Part shown: positions 1 through 8,605 of the stretch, piece by piece
Layout: each line of letters opens with the position of its first letter
How positions within the stretch are numbered: the first letter of the stretch is position 1
From: Gemmatimonadota bacterium
GTDB lineage: Bacteria; Gemmatimonadota; Gemmatimonadetes; Longimicrobiales; Longimicrobiaceae
Reading direction: 5' to 3'
Length of the DNA: 38,192 nt
Assembly: GCA_031260285.1 (NCBI GenBank)
Contig: JAIRKD010000047.1
Coordinates: forward strand, 1-38,192
The notes under the pieces: model-generated
The model's database searches: none
What the model was told of the DNA's origin: nothing
What the model saw: the letters and a program-made list of their open reading frames with translations, nothing else
Program-made: the position numbers and the translations under genes

Positions 1-340
1 ATTCCGCGGGCGTGCTTCAACATTCCCTGCTGCGCGAAGTTAGCGGAAGAGTGAATCCGGGGACAGGCCGGACAACGCTTCATTCCGTGATGGCTATCCT
101 GTGAATCGCCTTGCATGACGGGTATGAATGGCAGCACTCGGCGGTAGGGGTGATCCTGTCTCTGACGGGTCCAGAAGACAGTCCATGCAAAGGCAGAGCA
201 GCTCCGGATCAGGGGATGAACAGACATCCATTTTAAGATCCGTAAAAAGGTGCTGTTGTCTGAAGCTTGTTCAGGTTATCGTCGGAATCTCTTTCCCTGA
301 TTAACGCAGGAATTACGGGCGTGACATCCGGCTCTGAATT
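1..340. other. Intergenic, no gene seen
   Basis: No convincing reading frame, RNA gene or repeat was found here. The stretch precedes the metalloprotease lipoprotein gene and presumably holds its promoter, but I could not pick a -35/-10 pair with acceptable spacing. Confidence 0.5.
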
Positions 341-2620
341 GTGTTGAGATACGGTAGAACCATCCTGTTCCGGGGCCTGGGCCTGTCCGGGCTTCTGCTC
401 GGACTCCTTATCGCCGCTGCCTGCTCGGATTCCACGGGTTCGGGCGGAGCGGCCGCCTTGATTGTCCTGAGCGACACAGTCGTCACGGTAACCGAGGGCA
501 GCCTGGTCCCGTTACAGGCGGTGGTTCTGGACAGTCGGGGGAAGTTGCTTTCCGGCGCCCGTTCTTCGGTGAAATGGACCTCCTCTACCCCCACGGTTGT
601 GCAGGTGAATGGAAGCAGCTTCACCGCACTGCAGCCCGGAACCGCGCGACTCACTGCTTCTCTGGACGGGATTTCCCGCTCTGCCACGATTCGTGTTAAT
701 CCCCGAAGCCTCGTTCTGGAAATCGCCGCGGTTGAGCTCCACCAGGAGGGGGGAACTCCAGACTTCCTCGAAGAAGACCGCCCTACCGAACTGCGGGTCT
801 ACCTTGTCGCCGGGTCCGTCAACTTCTTCCAGCCGGAGGTTGTGGCGACGCTGACCTCCAACGGGCAGCCCGTCGGAAGCTTTCAGCTCCATCGCGACGG
901 AATCTCGATCCCCCGGACGCTTGATACAAACGACCCGGCCCAGGCATGGACCGCTGTCATCCCCGCGGAGATGATGAAGCCCGGACTGGAGCTCGTTGTT
1001 GATGTTGATCCGGGCGGTTTCCTGATTCATGGAGAGGGCAGTCAGGATCGGTATCCTGCGGAAGGTGCCTTTCCTCTTTCGCTGAACGAGCACACAACGC
1101 TGATCCGGGTCGAAACGGCCTACCTCGTCCAGAGCATCCAGCGCTTCGACGGGAGCATTCCTCTTGTTCAGGGGCGGGACGCATTCCTGCGCGTCTTTGT
1201 CACAGCGGATGAGTCGAACCGGTTTGACCTGTCCGTTCGCGTTTCCTTCTATGAGGGGGATGAACTTCTCCGGAAGATGGTTCTGGTCCGCAGCAATCCG
1301 GAAGTTCCGCGGGTAGCGTCTGAGGACGCCCTTGATGGATCATGGAATGTGATGATCCCCGCTGAACTGATCCAGCCGGGCATCTCGATGGTGGCTGAGT
1401 TTGATCCAGGTGTGGATATCCTGCTCCGGCCAGGCAGCCAGCCGCGCTTCCCTGTATCGGGCAGCCTTTCATTGGGTGTTCAGGACGTACCCCCTGTGTG
1501 GATCCGGATCATTCCGGTCCGGCAGGCCACTCTCGGAACGACCGGAACCATAACCACAAGTCAGCTTCCGGGCTTCATTGAAGCCGCCCGTTCCCGCTAT
1601 CCGCTGCGGGATGTTGATATCGATATCCGGGATGTCTATACAACGAACTCCAACGCATCCACCACCCAGGGCTGGATCGATATCCTCAACGAACTGCAGG
1701 CGCTTCGCACCGCCGACCGGAGTGACCGGTATTACTTCGGCATCCTCCGGCTTCCGAACCGGGCTGATACCGGTGGAATCGGTCTTGTCAGCGGGGCGGT
1801 GGCGGTGGGTCATGACGACCAGTCCCGTGCAACGGAGGTGTTTTCCCACGAAATCGGGCACAACTTCGGGCTGCGCCACGCGCCCTGCGGGAATCCGGCG
1901 GGCGCGGATACGTCCTTCCCCTACCTTGATGGGGGGATCGGGGTTTACGGCTTCAACACCACAACCGGTGAGCTGAAGTCTCCGGCAAAGTACAAGGATC
2001 TGATGACCTACTGTGATCCTGCCTGGATCAGTGATTACAGCTACGAGAAGGTATTCTCCTTCCGGAACGCCAACGATTGGGGGAAGAACGGCCTCTCTCC
2101 GGTGGAGGATGCCCTGCTGATCTGGGGAGGGGTTTCCAACGGGATGCTCAACCTGGAGCCATCGTTCCGTCTGGAGATGATTCCGACACTTCCGTCAGGC
2201 ACCGGATCCTATGAGATCCGCGGTCTTGATGAGAACGGCAGAACCCTCTTTGCCTCCCGCTTCGAGCCGGAGGGAATGGATCACTCCGATGCCCGCGGTT
2301 TTGCCTTTGCGATTCCCGATCGCTGGGCCCGGATTGATTCGCTTGCGACGATTGTGCTTACCGGCCCGGAGGGCGAGGTGCGACGGTCACGTGCGGAACT
2401 GGCGCCACCTTCAGTCCAACGGGTTGATCAGGCGGGCTCCGGTCAGGGGGAGGTTGTCTGGGATGCCTCCCGCTCTCCGGTCGCGCTGGTGACGGATGCT
2501 CAGACGGGAAGGGTGATCTCCTTTGCGCGGGGAGGGCGGATCTCGGCTCCCGGCCGCATTGTGGATGTGATCACATCCGACGGAGTCCGGTCCACCCGCC
2601 GGAGAATCGACCTCCGATAG
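341..2620 (+). CDS. Big2-domain lipoprotein zinc metalloprotease
   Basis: Probable secreted or outer-membrane-anchored zinc protease of 759 residues. It starts at a GTG. A hydrophobic signal segment (about residues 10-28) ends in an AAAC lipobox-like site, so the mature protein is probably lipidated at that Cys. Residues about 40-120 resemble a bacterial Ig-like Big2 domain. Two related modules follow (about 125-245 and 250-380); each ends with an I-P-A-E-x-x-x-P-G segment, a D-P-G motif and a G-S-Q-x-R-x-P motif, indicating an internal duplication. The catalytic domain carries HEIGHNFGLRH (about residues 503-513), the metzincin signature HExxHxxGxxH, and a downstream LMTYC (about 554-558) fitting the Met-turn. 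The substrate cannot be told. It stands alone, with a hairpin directly after its stop. Confidence 0.85.
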   Translation: MLRYGRTILFRGLGLSGLLLGLLIAAACSDSTGSGGAAALIVLSDTVVTVTEGSLVPLQAVVLDSRGKLLSGARSSVKWTSSTPTVVQVNGSSFTALQPGTARLTASLDGISRSATIRVNPRSLVLEIAAVELHQEGGTPDFLEEDRPTELRVYLVAGSVNFFQPEVVATLTSNGQPVGSFQLHRDGISIPRTLDTNDPAQAWTAVIPAEMMKPGLELVVDVDPGGFLIHGEGSQDRYPAEGAFPLSLNEHTTLIRVETAYLVQSIQRFDGSIPLVQGRDAFLRVFVTADESNRFDLSVRVSFYEGDELLRKMVLVRSNPEVPRVASEDALDGSWNVMIPAELIQPGISMVAEFDPGVDILLRPGSQPRFPVSGSLSLGVQDVPPVWIRIIPVRQATLGTTGTITTSQLPGFIEAARSRYPLRDVDIDIRDVYTTNSNASTTQGWIDILNELQALRTADRSDRYYFGILRLPNRADTGGIGLVSGAVAVGHDDQSRATEVFSHEIGHNFGLRHAPCGNPAGADTSFPYLDGGIGVYGFNTTTGELKSPAKYKDLMTYCDPAWISDYSYEKVFSFRNANDWGKNGLSPVEDALLIWGGVSNGMLNLEPSFRLEMIPTLPSGTGSYEIRGLDENGRTLFASRFEPEGMDHSDARGFAFAIPDRWARIDSLATIVLTGPEGEVRRSRAELAPPSVQRVDQAGSGQGEVVWDASRSPVALVTDAQTGRVISFARGGRISAPGRIVDVITSDGVRSTRRRIDLR

Positions 2621-2625
2621 AGGAG

Positions 2626-2658
2626 GCGGGGGAGAGGAACGGCGACCTCTCCCCCCGC
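2626..2658. terminator. GC-rich hairpin between convergent genes
   Basis: Inverted repeat with arms of about 12 bp (GCGGGGGAGAGG and its near-complement, one extra C) and an 8-base loop, located between two convergent genes. No T tract follows on either strand, so it is a stem of terminator type rather than a textbook intrinsic terminator. Confidence 0.5.
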
Positions 2659-2727
2659 AGATGCGCTTGCTTCAGGCGCGGGGATGATCCGTCCCCTTTC
2701 TGCCGTTCTCTTCTTACAGAAACGTGA

Positions 2728-3426
2728 TTACCGTGAGTTTTCCGCGGCGGGCCGTTCGTCCGGAAGGATCCAGGCCCGTTTGATGGCGTCCATCAGCGGG
2801 AAGTTCGCGCGGAGGTAGGCGTTCCCCTCCAGGGAGATCCGGTCCTGGGAGGGACCACGACCCTGCGGCGCACCCTCTCCGTATCCGCTGTACAGACGGT
2901 CCACGGTATCCATTCCCCCCGTTACCTTGCCGAAGGGAGCAAAGCCGAGTCTGTCCAGCCGGTCGTTGTCTTCCTGGTTGATGAAGAGCTGGACTGTCCG
3001 GGTGTTCGGCCCGGCCATCGCAAACGAGATCGTTCCCCGTTCGTTTGAGACGCGGACGGAATCATCGTTGATTCGCGCATCCTTCCAGGCCGCGGATACC
3101 TCCGGCTGGCCATGGATCCCGAACTGGGCCACAAACCCCGCAATTGTCCGGAAGAAGAACGTATCGTTGTAATATCCGTTGCGGACGAGATTGAAGAAGC
3201 GGTCCGCCCCGAGGGGTGCCCAGTCACGATAGACTTCCAGCACCAGATCGCCATTGGTGGTCTCAACCAGCACCTTGAAGGTATCAGGTGCGATGAGGTT
3301 CATCTCTTCACTCTTCGGACTCAGCAGCGGCACCGGAGAGGCGCTCCCCGCCCGCCCCACAAGGCTGCACCCACCCAGAAAAAACATCAGTACAACCGGA
3401 AGAACCGGTGAGGTTTTCAGTCTCAT
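2728..3426 (-). CDS. Cyclophilin-type peptidylprolyl isomerase lipoprotein
   Basis: Predicted cis-trans prolyl isomerase of 232 residues acting outside the cytoplasm. The chosen ATG at 3426 gives a lipoprotein signal peptide ending in LGGC; a longer in-frame reading up to 3669 only adds sequence that does not look like protein. The cyclophilin domain runs from about residue 50 to 200. Visible family features are FFFRTIAGF, which holds the catalytic Arg, the segment RGTISFAMAGPNTRTVQLFIN, and GFAPFGKV followed by GMDTVD. Single-domain cyclophilins are about 165 residues, so the rest is signal plus a C-terminal tail of about 30 residues. A periplasmic folding role is inferred from the signal. 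It lies downstream of pgm on the same strand but about 350 bases away, so it probably has its own promoter. Confidence 0.9.
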   Translation of the reverse strand: MRLKTSPVLPVVLMFFLGGCSLVGRAGSASPVPLLSPKSEEMNLIAPDTFKVLVETTNGDLVLEVYRDWAPLGADRFFNLVRNGYYNDTFFFRTIAGFVAQFGIHGQPEVSAAWKDARINDDSVRVSNERGTISFAMAGPNTRTVQLFINQEDNDRLDRLGFAPFGKVTGGMDTVDRLYSGYGEGAPQGRGPSQDRISLEGNAYLRANFPLMDAIKRAWILPDERPAAENSR

Positions 3427-3776
3427 CTCCCATTTCCCATGGTTGGAAGAACATCGAACAAGCAGCAAGAGACGATGATTCGCGGCGGATCCCGGCATAT
3501 CCCGCACGTTCAACCCTTCGGAGATCTTCTGATCCACTCCTTGATCAACCTCCCGCCGGAGAACGGCCGCCATCAGACGCCGGGCGCAAAGGTACAGGTG
3601 CGCGCGGCCTGTATCAACCGCTTCTCCCTGATTGTTTTTAAATCCCCGGAGGGTACCGGGCTGACCCACCGGACAGGCGGTTGAACAATCAACCGGCCAC
3701 CTGACGGAACCGCAACAGAAATCTTCCGCTGATCCGGCGAAGCGGTTCCCGGTTATCAGCCGTTACCCCGGACCAT
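3427..3776. other. Intergenic between pgm and cyclophilin gene
   Basis: No gene seen. On the minus strand a possible promoter for the cyclophilin gene is TTGATA (plus-strand 3612-3617), a 17-base spacer and TACCTT (3589-3594); the -35 is good and the -10 poor. Near the 3' end of pgm are an 8-bp inverted repeat (GGAACCGC at 3706-3713, GCGGTTCC at 3742-3749) and a 7-bp hairpin at 3678-3695. Neither is followed by a T tract. Confidence 0.35.
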
Positions 3777-5429
3777 TCACCGGGGGGTATCTTTCGCTTC
3801 AAGAGCCTTGTCCACCATCTCCTGCGCCTCCTCCAGAATCGCGTCCAGATGCGGTTCTCCCAGGAAGGACTCCGCGTAGATCTTGTAGATCTCTTCCGTA
3901 CCTGACGGACGGGCCGCGAACCAGCCGTTTTCCGTGACCACCTTGAGGCCGCCGATCGGAGCGTTATTGGCGGGAGCCCGGGCGAGCCTCGCCGAGATCG
4001 GTTCGCCCGCAAGAGTGGACGCGGTGACCATCTCCGGAGAGAGGTTCCTGAGAACAGCCTTCTGTCGCGAATCAGCGGGTGCATCGATGCGCTTGTAAAC
4101 AGGGGATCCGAAGCGTTCTTCCAACGACCGGTAGAGCTCGAAGGGGTCACGGCCAGTCACGGCCAGAATCTCGGCGGCAAGAAGGTTGAGCAGGATGCCG
4201 TCCTTGTCTGTGGTCCAGACAGCGCCGTTATGGCGGAGGAAGGAAGCACCGGCGCTCTCCTCGCCTCCAAATGCAATTGCGCCGCTGAGCAGCCCCTCAA
4301 CAAACCATTTGAAGCCAACCGGTACCTCATCCACCCGCCGCCCCAGGCTATGCGCAACCCGGTCGATCATGGAGCTGGAGACAAGCGTCTTCCCGATTCC
4401 CGCCTCAGAGCTCCACCCTGGCCGGTGGGTGAAGAGGAATTCGATGGCAACCGCCAGATAATGGTTCGGGGGAAGAAGCCCCCCGGCCGGAGTGACAATC
4501 CCGTGTCGGTCCGCATCGGGATCGTTTCCGAACGCCAGATCAAAATGGTCGCGCAGATTGATCAGGCCCGCCATCGCAAACCGGGAGGAGCAATCCATCC
4601 GGATGCGGCCGTCTCCATCCACTGTCATGAAAGAGAAGGTGGGATCGATCCGGGGGTTCACAACCTCGATCCGGAGCTTGTAGCGTTCCGCGATCGGCTC
4701 CCAGATGCCCGCGGCTGCTCCCCCCATCGGATCCGCGCCGATCCGGAGCCCGGCGGAACAGATCGCTTCCATATCGATCACGCTTGACAGGTCTTCGACG
4801 TAGCGTGCGGTATAGTTGTATTCGCGGGTGGTGGGAAGCTCCAGAGCAGCACGGAGGCTTATCCGGGGCACATCCCGCCAGCGTTCGAGGATCCGGTTTG
4901 CACGTTCTTCGATCGTCCTGGTGGCTTCGGTATCCGCCGGGCCGCCGGTGGGGGGATTGTACTTGAAGCCTCCGTCCTCCGGCGGATTGTGTGATGGGGT
5001 GATCACCACCCCATCCGCCATCCGCTCTGTCCGCCCCAGGTTATGTGTGAGGATTGCGTGGGAAACGGCGGGGGTGGAGGTATACCCGAGCCCCGGAGCG
5101 ACACGAAGCTCCACGCCCCGGGCGGCAAATACCTCAATCGCTGTGGTGTGAGCGGCTTCCGAGAGCGCATGAGTATCCGCTCCCAGGAAAAGCGGGCCTG
5201 TTATCTCCTGATCACGCCGGTAATCGCAGATCGCCGAAGCGATCGCTACGATATGACCTTCGTTGAAGGTGGCGTTGAAGGATGTCCCCCGGTGTCCGGA
5301 GGTTCCAAACGCCACCCGCTCCTCGGCGTTCCGGGCGTCCGGCTCCCCGGCGAAGTACATGGTCATCAGCCGCGGAATATCAACCAGCAGCTCGGCCGGG
5401 GCCGGCTTTCCAGCCAGATCGCTTGACAC
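3777..5429 (-). CDS. pgm: Phosphoglucomutase (alpha-D-glucose phosphate-specific)
   Basis: Interconverts glucose 1-phosphate and glucose 6-phosphate, linking glycolysis with glycogen and nucleotide-sugar synthesis. At 550 residues it matches the E. coli Pgm type (about 546). The phosphoserine loop is VVITPSHNPPEDGG, with the catalytic Ser at residue 146. The Mg-binding loop is GNDPDADRHG, with Asp 303, 305 and 307. The sugar-binding motif GGEESAGAS lies near residue 395 and the phosphate-binding loop ARPSGTEE near residue 517. All four domains appear intact. It is flanked by intergenic stretches of about 150 and 350 bases, so it is probably transcribed on its own; repeats of TCTGATTCAG type lie just upstream. 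Confidence 0.96.
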   Translation of the reverse strand: MSSDLAGKPAPAELLVDIPRLMTMYFAGEPDARNAEERVAFGTSGHRGTSFNATFNEGHIVAIASAICDYRRDQEITGPLFLGADTHALSEAAHTTAIEVFAARGVELRVAPGLGYTSTPAVSHAILTHNLGRTERMADGVVITPSHNPPEDGGFKYNPPTGGPADTEATRTIEERANRILERWRDVPRISLRAALELPTTREYNYTARYVEDLSSVIDMEAICSAGLRIGADPMGGAAAGIWEPIAERYKLRIEVVNPRIDPTFSFMTVDGDGRIRMDCSSRFAMAGLINLRDHFDLAFGNDPDADRHGIVTPAGGLLPPNHYLAVAIEFLFTHRPGWSSEAGIGKTLVSSSMIDRVAHSLGRRVDEVPVGFKWFVEGLLSGAIAFGGEESAGASFLRHNGAVWTTDKDGILLNLLAAEILAVTGRDPFELYRSLEERFGSPVYKRIDAPADSRQKAVLRNLSPEMVTASTLAGEPISARLARAPANNAPIGGLKVVTENGWFAARPSGTEEIYKIYAESFLGEPHLDAILEEAQEMVDKALEAKDTPR

Positions 5430-5505
5430 CTCCGCCTCCCGTTTCTTCAGATTTTTTTTGTCGCGGACAGAACCGGTCGGGCTGCCGCGGTTCAGTACAG
5501 CCCAC

Positions 5506-5561
5506 CTGAATCAGATCGGCTCAGCGGGTTCATTGATCTGATCCGGTCCGGTCTGATTCAG
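5506..5561. repeat. Inverted repeat CTGAATCAGA / TCTGATTCAG upstream of pgm
   Basis: A perfect 10-bp inverted repeat (5506-5515 and 5552-5561) with a 36-base spacer. The spacer and the bases just after the right arm hold further copies of the half-site ATCAGATC/GATCTGAT. It lies in the 147-base gap upstream of pgm and downstream of the 5577-6125 gene. The 12-mer TCTGATTCAGTC at 5552-5563 recurs at 35472-35483. It could be an operator or a weak transcription-end structure; the sequence does not decide. Confidence 0.5.
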
Positions 5562-5576
5562 TCAGATCTGCTCAGG

Positions 5577-6125
5577 TCAGCCTTCCGGATCAGGATCCTC
5601 GCGCAGCACGTCAAAAAGGGCTGCGGCCGCGATTGCGTAGGCAAACGATTCATTCTCATCCATAAGCCGCCGGCGGAGTTCGAGCTCTTCGGAGTGGTCG
5701 TCAGTCTCGTTCAGGCGCTCAATGACACGTTCCCGGGAGGTGGGCCCGATGGAGTTGGCGAGCAGGATCATGGCGCGGGCGAGCAGGGCGGGGGAGATCT
5801 CCGCCAGCGTATCCAGCGCAAGCCGGTGTACAGCGGCCCGGCCTTCCCCATACAGATCTTCCGCCGTGCGAAGCGTCTCTTCCCTCCTCATCCGGACGGT
5901 ATCCTGCCAGCCGGTCTCGACGGCCGGAGTCAGCCAGCTGGCGAGATCAAGTTGAGTCTGCCGGTCGAGGAGGTGCAGCTCTCCCGGCTCCCAGGCTCCA
6001 TCCGGTTGGCAGGTTCTGGAGCCGAGAGCCACCCGCCCGTCGCGCAGCTGTTCCGCGGCGAGGACCGTGGTTGGCTCATCCCCGACGTTTGCCTGGAACC
6101 CCGGGGTTGAAGGACGTCTCCGCAT
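5577..6125 (-). CDS. Conserved-looking hypothetical protein
   Basis: I do not recognise this family. The frame gives 182 residues from the ATG at 6125 (sequence starts MRRRPSTPG), which has an AGGTGA stretch about 10 bases upstream. An alternative ATG at 6188, with AGGGG close by, would add 21 residues and overlap the upstream gene by 26 bases. The C-terminal half is mainly predicted helix, rich in Glu, Arg and Leu, with a Glu-rich stretch near the end; there is no signal peptide or membrane segment. It directly follows the holin-family gene on the same strand, so the two are probably co-transcribed. Codon use looks like its neighbours. Confidence 0.65.
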   Translation of the reverse strand: MRRRPSTPGFQANVGDEPTTVLAAEQLRDGRVALGSRTCQPDGAWEPGELHLLDRQTQLDLASWLTPAVETGWQDTVRMRREETLRTAEDLYGEGRAAVHRLALDTLAEISPALLARAMILLANSIGPTSRERVIERLNETDDHSEELELRRRLMDENESFAYAIAAAALFDVLREDPDPEG

Positions 6126-6162
6126 CAATGCCGTCACCTTTCCATTCCTGTAACCGTTCTGG

Positions 6163-6675
6163 TCAGGCGTCTCGTGCCGACCGGCCATGATCCCCTGGCC
6201 TGTCTGCTGGTTCTGTTCCAGTCCGCGGCGGCCTACCACCAGCCTCCAGAGTGCCTGACCTCCGGTTCCTTGCGGGAAGGATGGGGGTCCTTTTCTCCGG
6301 TTCCGGATCCCCTTCAAACTGGTCGCCGAACCGTCTGGCTGCCCAGAGCGTCAGTCCGCCTCCCAGCGCCATCAACAGGAGCGCGACAATCAGGGAGGAG
6401 AGCCAGTACCGGTTGTTGAGAAGAACGCCCAGTCCGAGCACGAGGAATTCGATGAATACCAGCGTTCCGACTCCGAGGAACACCACACCCGCGCCCAGCA
6501 GCGCCGCACTGTATGTGCCTCGCCGGACGTGCTCCATCACCTTCAGTTTCGCCAGCCGGATCTCCTGGCGGACGAGGTCTGTCGCGTCCTGGATCAGCTG
6601 TCGGAGCAGCTCAGCGATGGAACCCCCTTCGGAGGAAGAGGGGGTACGCTGACGGCTTTTGTGAGAGTGGTTCAT
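6163..6675 (-). CDS. Phage holin family (superfamily III-like) membrane protein
   Basis: Small membrane protein of 170 residues. An N-terminal amphipathic helix (about residues 18-52, with AELLRQLIQDATDLVRQEIRLAK) precedes two adjacent transmembrane segments (about 57-85 and 92-112), then a charged, Pro-rich cytoplasmic tail. This matches the Phage_holin_3_6 type of protein, common in bacterial chromosomes without any phage nearby. The name is historical and a lytic function should not be assumed. It heads a leftward pair with the 5577-6125 gene, and its start faces the Nudix gene across a 131-base divergent gap. Confidence 0.8.
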   Translation of the reverse strand: MNHSHKSRQRTPSSSEGGSIAELLRQLIQDATDLVRQEIRLAKLKVMEHVRRGTYSAALLGAGVVFLGVGTLVFIEFLVLGLGVLLNNRYWLSSLIVALLLMALGGGLTLWAARRFGDQFEGDPEPEKRTPILPARNRRSGTLEAGGRPPRTGTEPADRPGDHGRSARDA

Positions 6676-6806
6676 CTCGTTCCAGCAGGGGTCACGAGGT
6701 CCATGGCCACGGGATGTGGCCCGGGGGGGCGCCGGTTGCGGCGGTTTCCCATGCGGAATACCTTACGCCGTTGGGCCCTCATGGGGAAGAGAGGCGGAGT
6801 GCTTTC

Positions 6807-7268
6807 ATGAAACGCGAACGGCATCATTCCGCGGGTGTGATCGTTTTCCGTGACGAATCGCCCCGCTCCTACCTGCTGATGCGCTCGGCCGTCACCAAGC
6901 GACCGGTCTGGGAGTTCCCCAAAGGGGCACTGGAGACGGGTGAAACCGAAATCCAGGCCGCTGCCCGCGAACTGGAGGAGGAAACCGGCCTCGGCTCGGG
7001 AGACTACACACTCCTTGAGGGATTCCACGAAGAGGAGTGGTATCAGTTCATCCGCGGATCCGGTGAAGACGTCCGGTTCATCCGGAAACGGGTCGCCTAC
7101 TTCCTCGCGGAATGGCGGAGCGGAGAGGTCCAGCTCTCCCGCGAGGCGTCGCGTCATGAATGGGTTGATGCGGAAACGGCGATGCGGATGATCCGCTTCC
7201 CTGAAAAGCGGCGTATCCTCGCCCGTGCGGAAGGGTGGCTTACCAGACGTCAGAGTCAACCCGGCTGA
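6807..7268 (+). CDS. Nudix hydrolase (diadenosine tetraphosphatase-like)
   Basis: Predicted hydrolase of a nucleoside diphosphate linked to another moiety, 153 residues. The Nudix box begins at GALETGETE and continues to ARELEEETGL, fitting G-x5-E-x7-REUxEExGU completely. The N-terminal HSAGVIVFRDE and the WEFPKGALE entry resemble bis(5'-nucleosyl)-tetraphosphatases of the MutT/AP4A group, but specificity cannot be fixed from sequence. I chose the ATG at 6807 because it has a GGCGGAG stretch upstream and begins the conserved fold; in-frame sequence further upstream is not family-like. Its 3' end overlaps the 3' end of the convergent histidine kinase gene by 13 bases. Confidence 0.9.
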   Translation: MKRERHHSAGVIVFRDESPRSYLLMRSAVTKRPVWEFPKGALETGETEIQAAARELEEETGLGSGDYTLLEGFHEEEWYQFIRGSGEDVRFIRKRVAYFLAEWRSGEVQLSREASRHEWVDAETAMRMIRFPEKRRILARAEGWLTRRQSQPG

Positions 7269-8605
7269 CCTCCCCGACCAGCGCGATCCGCCTTTGATTC
7301 AATCCGCGCCTGCTGTTCCGCCGCCGCAATGGCATCCCCCGCATCCCATTCCGGAAGCCGGATCGTGAACTGACTTCCATAACCGAGGCGGCTCTGCACC
7401 TCGATCCCGCCGCCATGAAGCTCCGCGAGCAATCTGGCGATAGCCAGCCCCAGACCGGTTCCCCCTGAACGCCCCCGCGCGGCATCTCCCCGGTAGAAGC
7501 GGTCAAACACCCGGCTCAGCTCTTCCGGCGCAATCCCGACCCCTGTATCCGAGACCCGGACTTCCACCCAGTTCTGGTGGTTGTTGTCCACCGTTCTCCG
7601 TGCGGTGACGGTCACCGCGCCGCTGGTTGTGAACTTCACCGCGTTGGATACCAGGTTGAGGAAGATCTGCCGGAGCTGTCCCGCCTGGCCCGCCACGACA
7701 AAGGGTTCAGAGGATTCCAGTGTTACCCTCACCTCCGTTCCGGCCGCCAGCATCTCTCCCATCTCCACAACGTCTTCGAGCAGGGCAGTGATTTCAACCG
7801 GCTCGCGCACCACAACTTTCTGCCCCTCTTCTCCCCGGGCCAGGGTGAGGAGGCCGTCCACGAGGTGGAGCATCCATTCCGTCTCCTCATTTACATCCGC
7901 GAGCGTTTCGCGCAGCTCCTCCGCCGTACGATCTCGGGAGAGCGCCACCTGCACACTTCCCTGGATGGAGGTGAGCGGAGTCCGGAGCTCATGGCTCGCG
8001 TCCGCGGTGAAGCGTCGCAGCGCATCCACTGTCCGTTCCAGCCGCATCAACATCCCGTTGACGGAACGGGCGAGGTCGTGAAGGTCGGTGGGGGTTTCCG
8101 GCTCCGGAACCCGGCGTGAAAGGCCGCCGATCCCGATCTCCCGGGTGGTTTCCACCAGCTGGCGCAGCGGATCAAGCAGACGTTCGAGGAGGATCCTTCC
8201 CCCGAGTGCCGCCGCCGCCGCGGTGAGGGGGATGAGCAGCAGTGAGATGAGCAGGAACGAACGGAGCGCCCGGCCTTCCACATCTCCCGCTGGAGTCACC
8301 GCCACAGTAAAGATCTCCCCCGTCGCGAGCACCGTCTGGCGCCGAAGTGACCGTACCGGTTGACCATTCGGGTTCTGGAAGGTGACAAACTCCTCAGCGG
8401 TCTCGATCCGGGGAATCCGTGACGGGACGGCAACGTTCTCCACCGCCTGTGCCGTCTGCCGGAGCGATTCCTCCTCCGCGGTGTTGAGCGCCCGCGAAAG
8501 CAGGAAGTACGCAGCGCTCGCAAAAAGACCCAGCGCCACAATCAGCACCAGGAGGTACCAGACCAGAATCTCCCGCCGGAGAGACCCGCCAGCCGGATTT
8601 TTCAT
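7256..8605 (-). CDS. Two-component sensor histidine kinase
   Basis: Membrane sensor kinase of 449 residues. Order: transmembrane segment about 14-36, a short extracytoplasmic region of about 80 residues, transmembrane segment about 116-138, HAMP about 140-192, dimerisation/phosphoacceptor domain with the H-box FTADASHELRTPLTS (His205), then an ATPase domain with N-box NLVSNAV (317-323), G1 DTGVGIA (353-359) and G2 GGTGLGLAI (381-389). All catalytic boxes are intact. It follows the response regulator gene with a 4-base ATGA overlap, so the two are translationally coupled. Divergent location next to the DegP-like protease suggests an envelope-stress signal, as in CpxA/CpxR; that is inference. 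Confidence 0.95.
   Translation of the reverse strand: MKNPAGGSLRREILVWYLLVLIVALGLFASAAYFLLSRALNTAEEESLRQTAQAVENVAVPSRIPRIETAEEFVTFQNPNGQPVRSLRRQTVLATGEIFTVAVTPAGDVEGRALRSFLLISLLLIPLTAAAAALGGRILLERLLDPLRQLVETTREIGIGGLSRRVPEPETPTDLHDLARSVNGMLMRLERTVDALRRFTADASHELRTPLTSIQGSVQVALSRDRTAEELRETLADVNEETEWMLHLVDGLLTLARGEEGQKVVVREPVEITALLEDVVEMGEMLAAGTEVRVTLESSEPFVVAGQAGQLRQIFLNLVSNAVKFTTSGAVTVTARRTVDNNHQNWVEVRVSDTGVGIAPEELSRVFDRFYRGDAARGRSGGTGLGLAIARLLAELHGGGIEVQSRLGYGSQFTIRLPEWDAGDAIAAAEQQARIESKADRAGRGGQPG

Noticed and set aside
3427-3669. Upstream in-frame extension of the cyclophilin gene
   Set aside because: The added residues would bury the lipoprotein signal peptide in the middle of the protein and do not look like a domain. 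The start at 3426 explains the signal and lipobox.
6163-6675. Prophage remnant suggested by the holin-family protein
   Set aside because: No other phage gene, integrase or attachment repeat is nearby. This holin-like family is common as an ordinary chromosomal membrane protein.
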